Of a DNA stretch of 64,000 bases, positions 36,188 through 44,310 are shown one piece after another. The notes beneath the pieces were generated by a model. It was not told the origin of the DNA. It was given only the letters and a program-made list of their open reading frames with translations, and searched no databases. Source of the DNA: Bacteroidales bacterium (GTDB taxonomy: Bacteria > Bacteroidota > Bacteroidia > Bacteroidales > F082); NCBI GenBank assembly GCA_024709145.1, contig JANJXG010000023.1, positions 31,065-95,064 of the forward strand, given 5' to 3'. Position 1 is the stretch's first letter, and each line of letters begins with the position of its first letter. Both the position numbers and the translations under genes were made by a program.

Positions 36188-37570
36188 TTAATCTTCACCT
36201 TTCTGCTGCTGCTCTTTCCAAAGTTGCGAGAACGACTTTTTAGCTATTTCGGGCATCACACGGTGTGAACCCCAGGCTTTCGATACAAAATATTTGATAA
36301 CCATATTCTTTGTTCCGCCCTGCGTCATATCAAGCATCTTCCTGCTTTGCAAAAATCTGCTCGATTGTTTCAGCAGAAATTTATCTGATGAACTCACCAC
36401 ATCGGCTTTGACAGCTTCATTCCGATTGAGAAGCAACATTTCATGAAGCGGAATTTTCACCGGACAAACCTCGGTGCAGGCACCACAGATGGTGGAAGCA
36501 AAACTCAGGTGATTGTAATCACGCATGCCCTTAAGGTGTGGTGTAATCACCGAACCAATTGGTCCACTGTATGTTGTGTCATAAGTATAACCACCGATAT
36601 TTTTGTAAACAGGACATACATTGAGACAGGCTCCACAACGGATACATCCAAGGGCTGAACGATGACGGGGTTTGGCCAGTAATTCGGTTCGTCCATTGTC
36701 AAGCAAAATCACCACCATCTGTGAAGGTCCTTTTCCGTTGCCCGCAGGTCCTGATAAGATGGAATTGTATGCTGTCATCACCTGTCCGGTTCCATGCGTA
36801 GCGAGCAAAGGCCAAAAAAGATCCAAATCTTCAAGTGAAGGTATAATTTTCTCGATTCCGGCCACAACGATGTGTAGCCCAGGAAAAGCCATGGTAAGCA
36901 ATCCATTGCCTTCATTCTCTGTAAGTGCAACTGAACCTGTATCGGCAATTAAAAAATTTGCTCCGGTAATGCCGGCTCCTGCCATTTTATATGCTCCGCG
37001 AAGATATTTGCGGGTAAATGCCGTAATATCTTCCGGACTGCTGTTGGGAGGTAATTCAAACTGATCGTGATACAAGGCAGCCACATCTTCTTTGGATTTG
37101 TGCATGGCTGGAGTCACAATATGGTAGGGTTTTTCTCCGGCCCGCTGAACAATAAACTCGCCCAAATCCGTTTCCAAAACCTTTATTTTCTTTTTTTCAA
37201 GTGCTTGGTTCAGGTTGATTTCTTCAGTTGTCATCGACTTCGATTTAACAACCTTGTCAATCTTCTCCTTTTGCAACAAATGAATAATTTCATTAACAGC
37301 ACTTTCTGCATCGGTCGCCCAAATCACCCTTCCACCGTTGCGCTGAAAATTTGTTTCAAACTCAACCAAATATTTATCAAGCTGTGCCAACACCTTGTGT
37401 TTGATACTGTGAGCACGCTGACGTGCCATTTCGAGATGAACAAGTCGCTCCTTACCTTTCACAACGGCCTGGTCATACTTGCCAATGTTGTAATTGATGA
37501 TGTGCCGGTGCTTTTGATCAAAGGCTACCTTTTCACTCATTTTGAGAAAGTTAGTCTTATTGTCTGCCAT
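36188..37570 (-). CDS. LutB-type iron-sulfur protein of lactate utilisation
   Basis: 460 residues from the ATG at MADNKTNFLKMSEKV. The N-terminal half is a LUD domain (RVIWATDAESAVNEIIHLL, TGANFLIADTGSVALTENEGNG). The C-terminal half has two 4Fe-4S sites, CIRCGACLNVCP and CGACTEVCP. In B. subtilis LutB works with LutA and LutC to oxidise L-lactate. Here neither partner is adjacent; the gene follows rpiB by one base. It is therefore LutB-like by sequence, but the electron partner is unknown. Confidence 0.88.
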   Translation of the reverse strand: MADNKTNFLKMSEKVAFDQKHRHIINYNIGKYDQAVVKGKERLVHLEMARQRAHSIKHKVLAQLDKYLVEFETNFQRNGGRVIWATDAESAVNEIIHLLQKEKIDKVVKSKSMTTEEINLNQALEKKKIKVLETDLGEFIVQRAGEKPYHIVTPAMHKSKEDVAALYHDQFELPPNSSPEDITAFTRKYLRGAYKMAGAGITGANFLIADTGSVALTENEGNGLLTMAFPGLHIVVAGIEKIIPSLEDLDLFWPLLATHGTGQVMTAYNSILSGPAGNGKGPSQMVVILLDNGRTELLAKPRHRSALGCIRCGACLNVCPVYKNIGGYTYDTTYSGPIGSVITPHLKGMRDYNHLSFASTICGACTEVCPVKIPLHEMLLLNRNEAVKADVVSSSDKFLLKQSSRFLQSRKMLDMTQGGTKNMVIKYFVSKAWGSHRVMPEIAKKSFSQLWKEQQQKGED

Positions 37571-37571
37571 C

Positions 37572-38021
37572 TTAGTCAATCTTGGTGTATTGTGAAATTT
37601 TATCGATACGCTGCTGATGCCGTCCTCCTTCAAAGGGTGTTGATAAGAATACTTTCACCATTTCCCAGGCTGTTTCAGCATCCAGAAAACGGCCTGGCAA
37701 GGATAAGATATTTGCGTTGTTGTGTTGTCGTGTCAACATGGTTTGCTCAACATCCCAACACAATGCTGCCCTCACTTTTGAATATTTGTTTGCTGTCATC
37801 TGAGCACCATTTCCACTACCGCATAAAATGATGCCAAGGCTGTATTCACCATCGTTTACAGCACTTGCCAAAGGATGAATGTAATCGGGATAATCTACAC
37901 TTGCTTCCGAAAAGGTGCCAAAATCTTTTACTATCAACCCGGTCGATTCAAGACGTTTCCTGAGTTCTTCCTTCAGTGCATAACCACCATGATCACTGGC
38001 TATAGGAATTATTCGTTGCAT
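37572..38021 (-). CDS. rpiB: Ribose-5-phosphate isomerase B
   Basis: 149 residues. Family segments are PIASDHGGYALKEELRKRL, DFGTFSEASVDYPDYI and the catalytic region LGIILCGSGNGAQMTANKYSKVRAALCWD, with Cys as general base. It interconverts ribose-5-P and ribulose-5-P in the pentose phosphate pathway. Its 5' end borders the candidate origin region, and it runs leftward, away from it. The stop is one base from the lutB-like start. Confidence 0.95.
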   Translation of the reverse strand: MQRIIPIASDHGGYALKEELRKRLESTGLIVKDFGTFSEASVDYPDYIHPLASAVNDGEYSLGIILCGSGNGAQMTANKYSKVRAALCWDVEQTMLTRQHNNANILSLPGRFLDAETAWEMVKVFLSTPFEGGRHQQRIDKISQYTKID

Positions 38022-38099
38022 TTGGTGCTTTGTTGATATTTATTTCTGCAAAAATATCTTTTTTCTACCGCAAAACACGCTTTCAAGCTGTGAATGAAT

Positions 38100-38440
38100 A
38101 CTTTATTCACAACCCTTTTTTAACTTATTTTCCCTTTACTTATTGAAAGATAATGCCTTATTGACTTATTAACAGTCAAGGTTTTTTTTTGTTAATAGCA
38201 TGTTTATCAAAATTGATAAATCAGTACTTCTGTTTTCATGATCGGCTAAGTTTGGATTTTATCAACAATGTGTTGCATTTTTTCAGCAATTATCAACATT
38301 CTTTTTAACAGATTCTTCCTGTTTAACCTAATTATTTATCAACAAGTCTGCTTGCTAACTCTTATAATAAAAATTTTTAAAGTATTAATATTAAACACCT
38401 TAAATGAAAATATTTGTGAACAAACTGTTGATAAAGTCTG
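38100..38440. other. Candidate replication origin (oriC) core with DnaA-box cluster
   Basis: Within the gene-free region between divergent rpiB and nadA there are five strong DnaA boxes: TTATTCACA (38103-38111), TTATCAACA (38259-38267, 38290-38298, 38336-38344) and its reverse complement TGTTGATAA (38426-38434). A dyad TTTATCAA/TTGATAAA (38203-38220) adds two weaker boxes. Between boxes 4 and 5 lies an extremely AT-rich stretch (38352-38420) that could act as the unwinding element. dnaA itself is not in the window, and no skew could be computed. The alternative is a DnaA-regulated promoter region. Confidence 0.6.
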
Positions 38441-38581
38441 ATAAGTCAAAATAGCAATCATTTCTTTAAAAAGTTATTCAGCTATGAACAACTCTAATCA
38501 ATATTAATATCTTTTTTTAAAACATATTTTTATCAGTAAAACCAAAGAAAGTTTGGTTGAACGGCAACGGTTGAATTGTCG

Positions 38582-38589
38582 TAAATTTG
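38582..38589 (+). promoter_or_regulatory. Probable -7 element of nadA
   Basis: TAAATTTG matches TAnnTTTG exactly. The nearest TTG upstream (38557-38559) is 22 bases away, slightly long, so the -33 is weak. The nadA ATG follows 29 bases downstream. Confidence 0.45.
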
Positions 38590-38618
38590 TCGGGATTAAC
38601 AACAGCTACAAACTTGCT

Positions 38619-39566
38619 ATGGGTTCGAAAGATATTATCAGTGAAATTAAACAACTCCGAAAAGACCGGAACGCAATCATACTGGCACATTATTATCAAA
38701 TTCCAGAAATACAAGATATTGCTGATTATGTGGGAGATAGTTTGGGTTTGGCACAACAGGCAGCCAACACCAATGCTGATATGATTGTCTTTGCGGGAGT
38801 TCATTTTATGGCTGAAACGGCAAAAATATTAAATCCTGATAAATTGGTCGTACTTCCCGATATGAATGCCGGTTGTTCGCTGGCCGACAGCTGCCCACCT
38901 CAGGCTTTTGATCAGTTTTTGAAACAATATCCCGACCACCTGGTTATTTCCTACATCAATTGTTCGGCTGCTGTAAAAACCATGTCCGACCTGATTTGCA
39001 CCTCCGGCAATGCTGTTCAGCTTGTTGAGGCCCTTCCAAAAGACCAGAAAATTGTTTTTGCACCCGATAAAAACCTGGGTGCCTACATCAACCAAATAAC
39101 AGGTCGGGAGATGGTTTTATGGGATGGTACTTGTGAAGTTCATGATATTTTATCAACCGAGGCTATCATTCAAATGAAAATTGAAAATCCTGATGCTGAA
39201 TTGATTGCACATCCTGAATGTAAAGCCACCGTATTGGCTTTGGCTGATTTCATTGGCTCTACAACGGCATTGCTGGCATACACTTCAAAAAGCAAAGCAA
39301 AAAAATTCATCGTAGCTACCGAAACAGGTATTTTGCATCAGATGCAGCGTAACTCACCGGAAAAATCTTTTCTCATCGTGCCATCCGACAAAACCTGTCA
39401 TTGCAATGATTGTCCATACATGAAACTCAATACCATTGAAAAGCTGTATCTTGCGCTCAAAAATGGGCAACCTGCCATTGAATTGCCAGCTGAGGTATTG
39501 GATAAGGCAATAAAACCCATTCAAAAAATGCTCAGTATGTCGTTGGAACTTGGTTTGATTAAATGA
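38619..39566 (+). CDS. nadA: Quinolinate synthase A
   Basis: 315 residues from the ATG at MGSKDIISEIKQLRKDRNAI; the open frame begins 22 codons earlier. Conserved NadA segments are ILAHYYQIPEIQDIADYVGDSLGLAQ, FAGVHFMAETAKIL, the first cluster cysteine in DMNAGCSLADSC, and TCHCNDCPYMKLNT near the C-terminus for the 4Fe-4S cluster. It condenses iminoaspartate with dihydroxyacetone phosphate to quinolinate for NAD synthesis. nadB and nadC are not nearby. It is followed by two coupled genes (4-base overlaps). Confidence 0.95.
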   Translation: MGSKDIISEIKQLRKDRNAIILAHYYQIPEIQDIADYVGDSLGLAQQAANTNADMIVFAGVHFMAETAKILNPDKLVVLPDMNAGCSLADSCPPQAFDQFLKQYPDHLVISYINCSAAVKTMSDLICTSGNAVQLVEALPKDQKIVFAPDKNLGAYINQITGREMVLWDGTCEVHDILSTEAIIQMKIENPDAELIAHPECKATVLALADFIGSTTALLAYTSKSKAKKFIVATETGILHQMQRNSPEKSFLIVPSDKTCHCNDCPYMKLNTIEKLYLALKNGQPAIELPAEVLDKAIKPIQKMLSMSLELGLIK

Positions 39567-40120
39567 TGATTCCTATGAAAATGATGTCAATCAGATTTCT
39601 TATTCTGGTGGTTTTTTCTGGTTTGTTGATTGCCTGTGCATCAAAAAAAACAGTTTACTTCGATCAGTCATTACGTGAAAATGTTGCCTCTTATCAAATT
39701 GAACTCACTGATGTTCAGTTTTATAATTCAAGTAAAATCATACTCGAACGCGACTTAAACTATGAAGAAACAAAGGTTGCATCAGGTAAAATCAGATTTG
39801 AGAATGGCAGATTCATTGAACGGATCATTATCAAAAAAAACACACCCGGTGTGTGTGAAAATTTCACCGACGAAATGATTGATGTTTCTTTTGAGCAAGG
39901 TGATAACAGGGTTCTGAAATTTGTGCGTGATGGACAGGACAGGTATCGGATTTCTGCCCTTGAATGGCAAAATAAACATGGCAAGGTAGCATACGATACC
40001 ACGCATTTTTTTATCGTTCCGGGTGGTGAAAAAGCCTTGTTGAAAGTGAGACTTGAAGACATTTACAACTTCAAAAAGGAAGAAAGGGTAGCGCCTGGAC
40101 GTTCCATTTCATCGAAATGA
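39563..40120 (+). CDS. Lipoprotein of unknown function
   Basis: 185 residues. The signal ends in the lipobox LLIAC at about residue 25, followed by ASKKT. The remainder has mixed beta pattern (VYFDQSLRENVASYQIELTDVQFYN, GKIRFENGRFIERIIIKKNTPGVC). No family was recognised. The start overlaps the nadA stop and the stop overlaps the next gene, both by 4 bases, so it belongs to the nadA operon. The charged tail is short. Confidence 0.75.
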   Translation: MMIPMKMMSIRFLILVVFSGLLIACASKKTVYFDQSLRENVASYQIELTDVQFYNSSKIILERDLNYEETKVASGKIRFENGRFIERIIIKKNTPGVCENFTDEMIDVSFEQGDNRVLKFVRDGQDRYRISALEWQNKHGKVAYDTTHFFIVPGGEKALLKVRLEDIYNFKKEERVAPGRSISSK

Positions 40121-41652
40121 AAATCATGATTATGAAGCAGTTATTTTTTACTTTTCTGCTTTTTTTTGCGCTTCAGCCTGTGGTTTTACCTGCCGAACCC
40201 GATACAATACCGGGTGTTTTCAGGTTTCCAAACGGTAACATTTCCAGCGAAGGCTGGCTCATCAACGGAAAACCCGACGGTTACTGGAAAACTTATCACG
40301 ACAATGGTTTACTTAAATCGGAAGGTAACCGCCGCAATTTTTTACTCGACAGCCTTTGGAAATTTTACGACGAAACAGGTAGTCTTACTCTCGAGATCAA
40401 TTACCGTGAAGGAAAAAAAGATGGCAACAGGATTACCCATCTCAAAGATGAACGGATTGTGGAGACTTTCGAAAATGATATAAAAAACGGACCAACCAAA
40501 CATTATGATAAACAAGGCAGGTTATTGAAAAACATTCCATTTGTCAAAGGTTTGGAAGAAGGCCTGGCACTGCACTACGATACCACCGGAAATATCATCG
40601 AACTAACCACTTACAAACGCGGTTATATCATTGGACGCGAACGTATTAACAGAAAAGACACAGAAGGAAAACCAACAGGATTGTGGAAGTGGTTTTTTGC
40701 CGACGGCAAACTGCAGCAGGAAGGAAGCTTTAAAAACGGATTGAAAAACGGCATTTTTAAAACCTATGATAAAACTGGAAACCTGAGCAAAATAGAAAAG
40801 TACATCGACGACGTTAAACAGGAAAGTGCCGAAGAAGTTGCCAGGCTTGAGCTGAAACGTGATTATTTTCCTGATGGCAAGGTTAAAGTGGAAGCTACTT
40901 ACCGTCAGGGTGTTGCCGAAGGAATCCGTCGTGAGTTCAACGAACAAGGCCAGGTGGTTCAGTCCTACACTTTTTCGAAGGGTGTGCTCATAGGTCAGGG
41001 TATTGTAAGCAATGAGGGTCTGCGACATGGCCAATGGAAGGAATTCTATTCCGACGGAAAAGTGAAAGCTGAAGGTACCTACACCCAGGGTAAACGCACG
41101 GGTGATTGGTTGTTTTATTATCCACAGGGATCGATCGAGCAGCAGGGAAGTTTCAACAAAGAAGGAAAAGCCCATGGCAGCTGGAAATGGTTCTACCCTG
41201 GAGGTCAGCTCTTGCGAGAGGAAAACTACCGCAATGGGCTCCGCGATGGAACAATGACAGAATACACACCTGAAGGATTGATTTTGAGCAGCGGCGATTT
41301 CATCGATGACAAGGAAGAAGGCTTTTGGATTATCACCAACGGTCTTCAGCGCGAAGAAGGTGAATTTTCGGAAGGTATGTTGAATGGAACATGGAAACAC
41401 ACCGATCAATTCGGTCAGCTGCTTTTTGAAGGCTCTTTTTTGGAAGATAACCCTCACGGAAAACATATTTTCTATTATGCTGATGGCTCAAAACGTGAAG
41501 AAGGCGAATACCTCTTGGGCCGTCGCAACGGAAGCTGGAAAAAATGGTCTGAAGATGGCGGCCTGTTGCTTACAATCGAATACATAAACGGCATCGAAAA
41601 AGCCTACGATGGCTTGAATATTCCCGAGGAGGATATCATTATTGCCGAATAA
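40117..41652 (+). CDS. Exported YwqK/MORN-like repeat protein
   Basis: 511 residues with a signal peptide (QLFFTFLLFFALQPVVLP). It then carries roughly 18 repeats of about 22-25 residues of the type G-x-W-x-x-Y-x-x-[DN]-G-x-L-x-x-E-G-x-[FY]-x-x-G-x-x-[DN]-G. Examples are GYWKTYHDNGLLKSEGN, GKWFFADGKLQQEGSF-like, DGTMTEYTPEGLILSSGDF and GSWKKWSEDGG. Such YwqK repeats resemble MORN hairpins and form extended beta structures that bind membranes, peptidoglycan or partner toxins. The name antitoxin, used for B. subtilis YwqK, cannot be assumed here. Confidence 0.86.
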   Translation: MKIMIMKQLFFTFLLFFALQPVVLPAEPDTIPGVFRFPNGNISSEGWLINGKPDGYWKTYHDNGLLKSEGNRRNFLLDSLWKFYDETGSLTLEINYREGKKDGNRITHLKDERIVETFENDIKNGPTKHYDKQGRLLKNIPFVKGLEEGLALHYDTTGNIIELTTYKRGYIIGRERINRKDTEGKPTGLWKWFFADGKLQQEGSFKNGLKNGIFKTYDKTGNLSKIEKYIDDVKQESAEEVARLELKRDYFPDGKVKVEATYRQGVAEGIRREFNEQGQVVQSYTFSKGVLIGQGIVSNEGLRHGQWKEFYSDGKVKAEGTYTQGKRTGDWLFYYPQGSIEQQGSFNKEGKAHGSWKWFYPGGQLLREENYRNGLRDGTMTEYTPEGLILSSGDFIDDKEEGFWIITNGLQREEGEFSEGMLNGTWKHTDQFGQLLFEGSFLEDNPHGKHIFYYADGSKREEGEYLLGRRNGSWKKWSEDGGLLLTIEYINGIEKAYDGLNIPEEDIIIAE

Positions 41653-41757
41653 GCCCTCTTTTTTTGCAAAGAGCTGATACTTAATTTCATTGGCTTTTCA
41701 TATCCTGTCAACCTAAATATGTATCTTTGCCGGGAAATGTTAACCAAATTCAATACA

Positions 41758-42336
41758 ATGAAAAAATTATTTGCATTAAGCTTTGTTGCTGCGATGATGA
41801 TTGGATGCAGCAGCGGGCCAAAACCGGAATCAAACGGAAATAGCAACACAGCTATCGAAGCACCAGTTGAAGTTACCGTTGCAAATTTTGAAGAAAAAGC
41901 ACCAGAACTTGTTGGTAAATTGATAGTTATCAAAGGCACCGCCGACCATATCTGCAAACATGACGGCAAAAAACTCTTCCTGATTGACACAATTTCCGAA
42001 GGCCGCGTCAAAATCACTACTGGTGAAGATATGGCAGCCTTTAACAGCGAACTTGAAGGATACGATTTTGTTGTTACAGGTTTAGTTGATGAAACAATCG
42101 TGGATGAGGCTTACCTTCAGGAATGGGAAGAAGAAATTAAAGCCGGTATTGAGGAAAACAAACATCTAGGAGGTGGCGAACCAATGACCGCAGAAGAAAA
42201 AGCTGCCGGACAACATCTGGATGATCCTGCTTATGAACAAATTAAAAATTACCGCGATCAGATGGCTGAAAAAGGTGTCAACAAACTTTCCTTTTATGCT
42301 ATCACTGCTGTTTCTTACGAAGTGATTAAAGACTAA
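41758..42336 (+). CDS. Lipoprotein with OB-fold-like domain
   Basis: 192 residues from the ATG at MKKLFALSFVAAMMIGCSS, where MIGC is the lipobox. The first 100 mature residues, LVGKLIVIKGTADHICKHDGKKLFLIDTISEGRVKI, follow the five-strand outline of small OB-fold proteins and include a C-K-H motif that could hold a metal or haem. The C-terminal half is helical and acidic. The family was not identified. It is followed by a terminator and then the PepSY-like membrane gene. A TATCTTTG (41722-41729) lies upstream, without a good -33. Confidence 0.72.
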   Translation: MKKLFALSFVAAMMIGCSSGPKPESNGNSNTAIEAPVEVTVANFEEKAPELVGKLIVIKGTADHICKHDGKKLFLIDTISEGRVKITTGEDMAAFNSELEGYDFVVTGLVDETIVDEAYLQEWEEEIKAGIEENKHLGGGEPMTAEEKAAGQHLDDPAYEQIKNYRDQMAEKGVNKLSFYAITAVSYEVIKD

Positions 42337-42362
42337 GCCGGGCTGCTTGCTATAATCTGAAA

Positions 42363-42388
42363 AACCAGGCATCCTGTCTGGTTTTTTT
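42363..42388 (+). terminator. Rho-independent terminator after the OB-fold lipoprotein gene
   Basis: Stem AACCAGGC/GTCTGGTT (8 bp with one G-U), loop ATCCT, then a T7 run. Confidence 0.8.
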
Positions 42389-42416
42389 CTTTTATTTGTA
42401 CTTAAAAATAATACCA

Positions 42417-42971
42417 ATGGCATTCAAATGGAGAAAATGGAACAGGGCTGTTCACAGGGATTTTGGTTACCTCTTTTTTACCATGACCCTAATTTATGCC
42501 CTTTCGGGAATCGCGCTTAACCATCGCAATGAGTGGAATCCCAATTACATCATCATTGAAAAATCAATCAGCGAAGCACCCCTGACAACCAAACCAGACA
42601 AGAAACAAGTGCTCGAAATCCTAAAAAAGTATGATGTGGATGGCGATTATCGAAAGCATTATTTTCCTTCTGCAACACGAATGAAAGTTTTTCTTTCGGG
42701 TGGCGTGGCTGTGATGGACCTCGAAACAGGGGAGGGTTACATCGAAATGACGAAAAAACGACTCATTTTTCGCGAAGCGAATTACCTGCACTACAACCCT
42801 TCAGCCTATTGGACCTGGTTCTCAGATATCTTTAGCGGAGCATTAATTCTATTGGCTATCAGCGGAATACTTATTCCACGTGGCAGCGATGGTTTGTCAG
42901 CCAGGGGAGCATGGCTCACCATCCTTGGTGTGTTGATACCTTTGTTTTTTATCATTTATTACCTTTACTAA
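42417..42971 (+). CDS. PepSY-associated transmembrane protein
   Basis: 184 residues from the ATG at MAFKWRKWNRAVHRDFGYL. The first membrane helix contains the H-R-D-x-G-Y segment typical of PepSY-associated TM proteins; a short periplasmic PepSY-like stretch follows (LEILKKYDVDGDYRK), then two C-terminal helices (WTWFSDIFSGALILLAIS, IPLFFIIYYLY). The arrangement resembles small iron/flavin-linked membrane reductases of the PiuB type, but haem ligands beyond the first His cannot be confirmed. It sits just upstream of a mini membrane protein gene and a sensor kinase gene. Confidence 0.75.
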   Translation: MAFKWRKWNRAVHRDFGYLFFTMTLIYALSGIALNHRNEWNPNYIIIEKSISEAPLTTKPDKKQVLEILKKYDVDGDYRKHYFPSATRMKVFLSGGVAVMDLETGEGYIEMTKKRLIFREANYLHYNPSAYWTWFSDIFSGALILLAISGILIPRGSDGLSARGAWLTILGVLIPLFFIIYYLY

Positions 42972-42973
42972 TC

Positions 42974-43150
42974 ATGACAGGACTTTGGATTGCACTCGCT
43001 TTTGTTGTTTGGTATGTAGCAGCACTCGCATTATCAGAAAACTATGCCGACCGAAAACCCGGCCGGCAATGGTTGTTTTTTATTTCCTTTATTTTTAGTC
43101 CTGTTTTGGCTCTGTTGGTTGTATATTTGTTCCGTAAGGATCAAAAGTAA
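42974..43150 (+). CDS. Mini membrane protein (58 residues, two helices)
   Basis: The ATG is 3 bases after the PepSY gene stop. Two membrane helices (GLWIALAFVVWYVAALAL and WLFFISFIFSPVLALLVVYLF) flank a short positively charged loop (ENYADRKPGRQ). The stop overlaps the kinase start codon by one base (TAATG). The position in a tight operon supports it as a real gene. The family was not recognised. Confidence 0.68.
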   Translation: MTGLWIALAFVVWYVAALALSENYADRKPGRQWLFFISFIFSPVLALLVVYLFRKDQK

Positions 43151-44310
43151 TGGTTATGAATACCCTGCATGCACCGGCCGAACGTGCGGATTTTAGCAAA
43201 GTTTTACAGGATCTGGGTCTTTTTCAAAGCTTTGAAAACGTCAATGAACTTGTAAATGCCCTGCCTTACATCGCCGCGGTACTCAACAAGGAGCGACAAA
43301 TTGTTTATGGAAACAGCGCTTTGCTGCAGGCAATGGGCTTCAGCCGCATCGATGATATTGTTGGACTGCGTCCGGGCGAACTGCTTCAATGTGTGAATGC
43401 AGCAAAGAACGAAGCCGGATGCGGAACTTCCGAAAATTGCCGTTATTGCGGCGCTGTGAATGCTATTATGGCTTGTATGAATTCGGGCAGTAAAATCACT
43501 TCTGAATGTCGCATTGTTGCCATGGCAGATCAAAAAGAAGTCTCATACGACTTCTCTGTTACGGCTTCACCTTTTTCTTATCAGGGAGAATCCTATGTTG
43601 TACTTTCATTTCACGATATCAGCGATGAAAAAAGACGTAGGGTTCTGGAAAAGATTTTCTTTCACGACATCATCAACACAGCAGGCGGAATACGTGGTTT
43701 TCTTGATTTTGTCTCTGCCAGCGACGACCCTTCAGAAATGCGAGAATACCTTCACATTGCCAATAAGTTAAGCGAAAACCTTGTGGATGAGATCATGGCT
43801 CAGCGGCAACTCCTGGCTGCCGAAAGGGGCGAACTAAAAACCGACTTCAAGCCCATCGATGCCAACAGCCTGCTGGAAGTTGTAAAAAATCACCTCGAAC
43901 ATCATTTTGTCGGGCAGCGTAAACAAATTATTGTAAATCCAGGTGCCGAAACCTGGTTCGAATCTGATCCGGTTTTATTGAAACGTGTATTGATCAATTT
44001 GTTGAAAAATGCACTTGAAGCAAGCCAGGAAGGCCAAAAAGTGAGTTTGGGTTTCGAATCTACTGCTGGTATGATTCATTTTTGGGTTCATAATGAGACA
44101 TTCATTCATCGAAAAATTCAATTACAGATTTTTCAGCGATCATTTTCAACCAAAGATCAATCCAGGGGTTTGGGAACCTACAGCATCAAACTACTCACAG
44201 AGCAATACCTTAAAGGAAGGGTCAATTTCAGCTCCGACGAAACAACCGGAACACAGTTTAATGTTTGGTTGCCTGTGAAATCTTTGGGTCATAATTCTCA
44301 AGAAACGTAA
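43150..44310 (+). CDS. Sensor histidine kinase with cysteine-rich PAS domain
   Basis: 386 residues and no transmembrane helix, so it is cytosolic. The PAS domain (about 35-160) contains an unusual cysteine set, C81 and C91-x5-C97-x2-C100, in the stretch GCGTSENCRYCG. This could bind a metal or Fe-S centre. The kinase core follows: HDIINTAGGIRGFLDF (phosphoacceptor His), N-box LKRVLINLLKNALEAS, and a late G-box GLGTYSIKLL. The first visible member of the run is the OB-fold lipoprotein; the PepSY, mini-membrane and kinase genes are tightly coupled. No response regulator is in the window. The 3' end overlaps the convergent esterase gene by 53 bases. Confidence 0.85.
   Translation: MVMNTLHAPAERADFSKVLQDLGLFQSFENVNELVNALPYIAAVLNKERQIVYGNSALLQAMGFSRIDDIVGLRPGELLQCVNAAKNEAGCGTSENCRYCGAVNAIMACMNSGSKITSECRIVAMADQKEVSYDFSVTASPFSYQGESYVVLSFHDISDEKRRRVLEKIFFHDIINTAGGIRGFLDFVSASDDPSEMREYLHIANKLSENLVDEIMAQRQLLAAERGELKTDFKPIDANSLLEVVKNHLEHHFVGQRKQIIVNPGAETWFESDPVLLKRVLINLLKNALEASQEGQKVSLGFESTAGMIHFWVHNETFIHRKIQLQIFQRSFSTKDQSRGLGTYSIKLLTEQYLKGRVNFSSDETTGTQFNVWLPVKSLGHNSQET

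Noticed and set aside
37067..37831. A 254-codon open frame on the plus strand across lutB and rpiB
   Set aside because: It is antisense to two well-supported genes and its translation has no recognisable motif.
40603..41466. A 287-codon open frame on the minus strand
   Set aside because: It is the shadow of the repetitive YwqK-like gene, which has a signal peptide and clear repeats on the plus strand.
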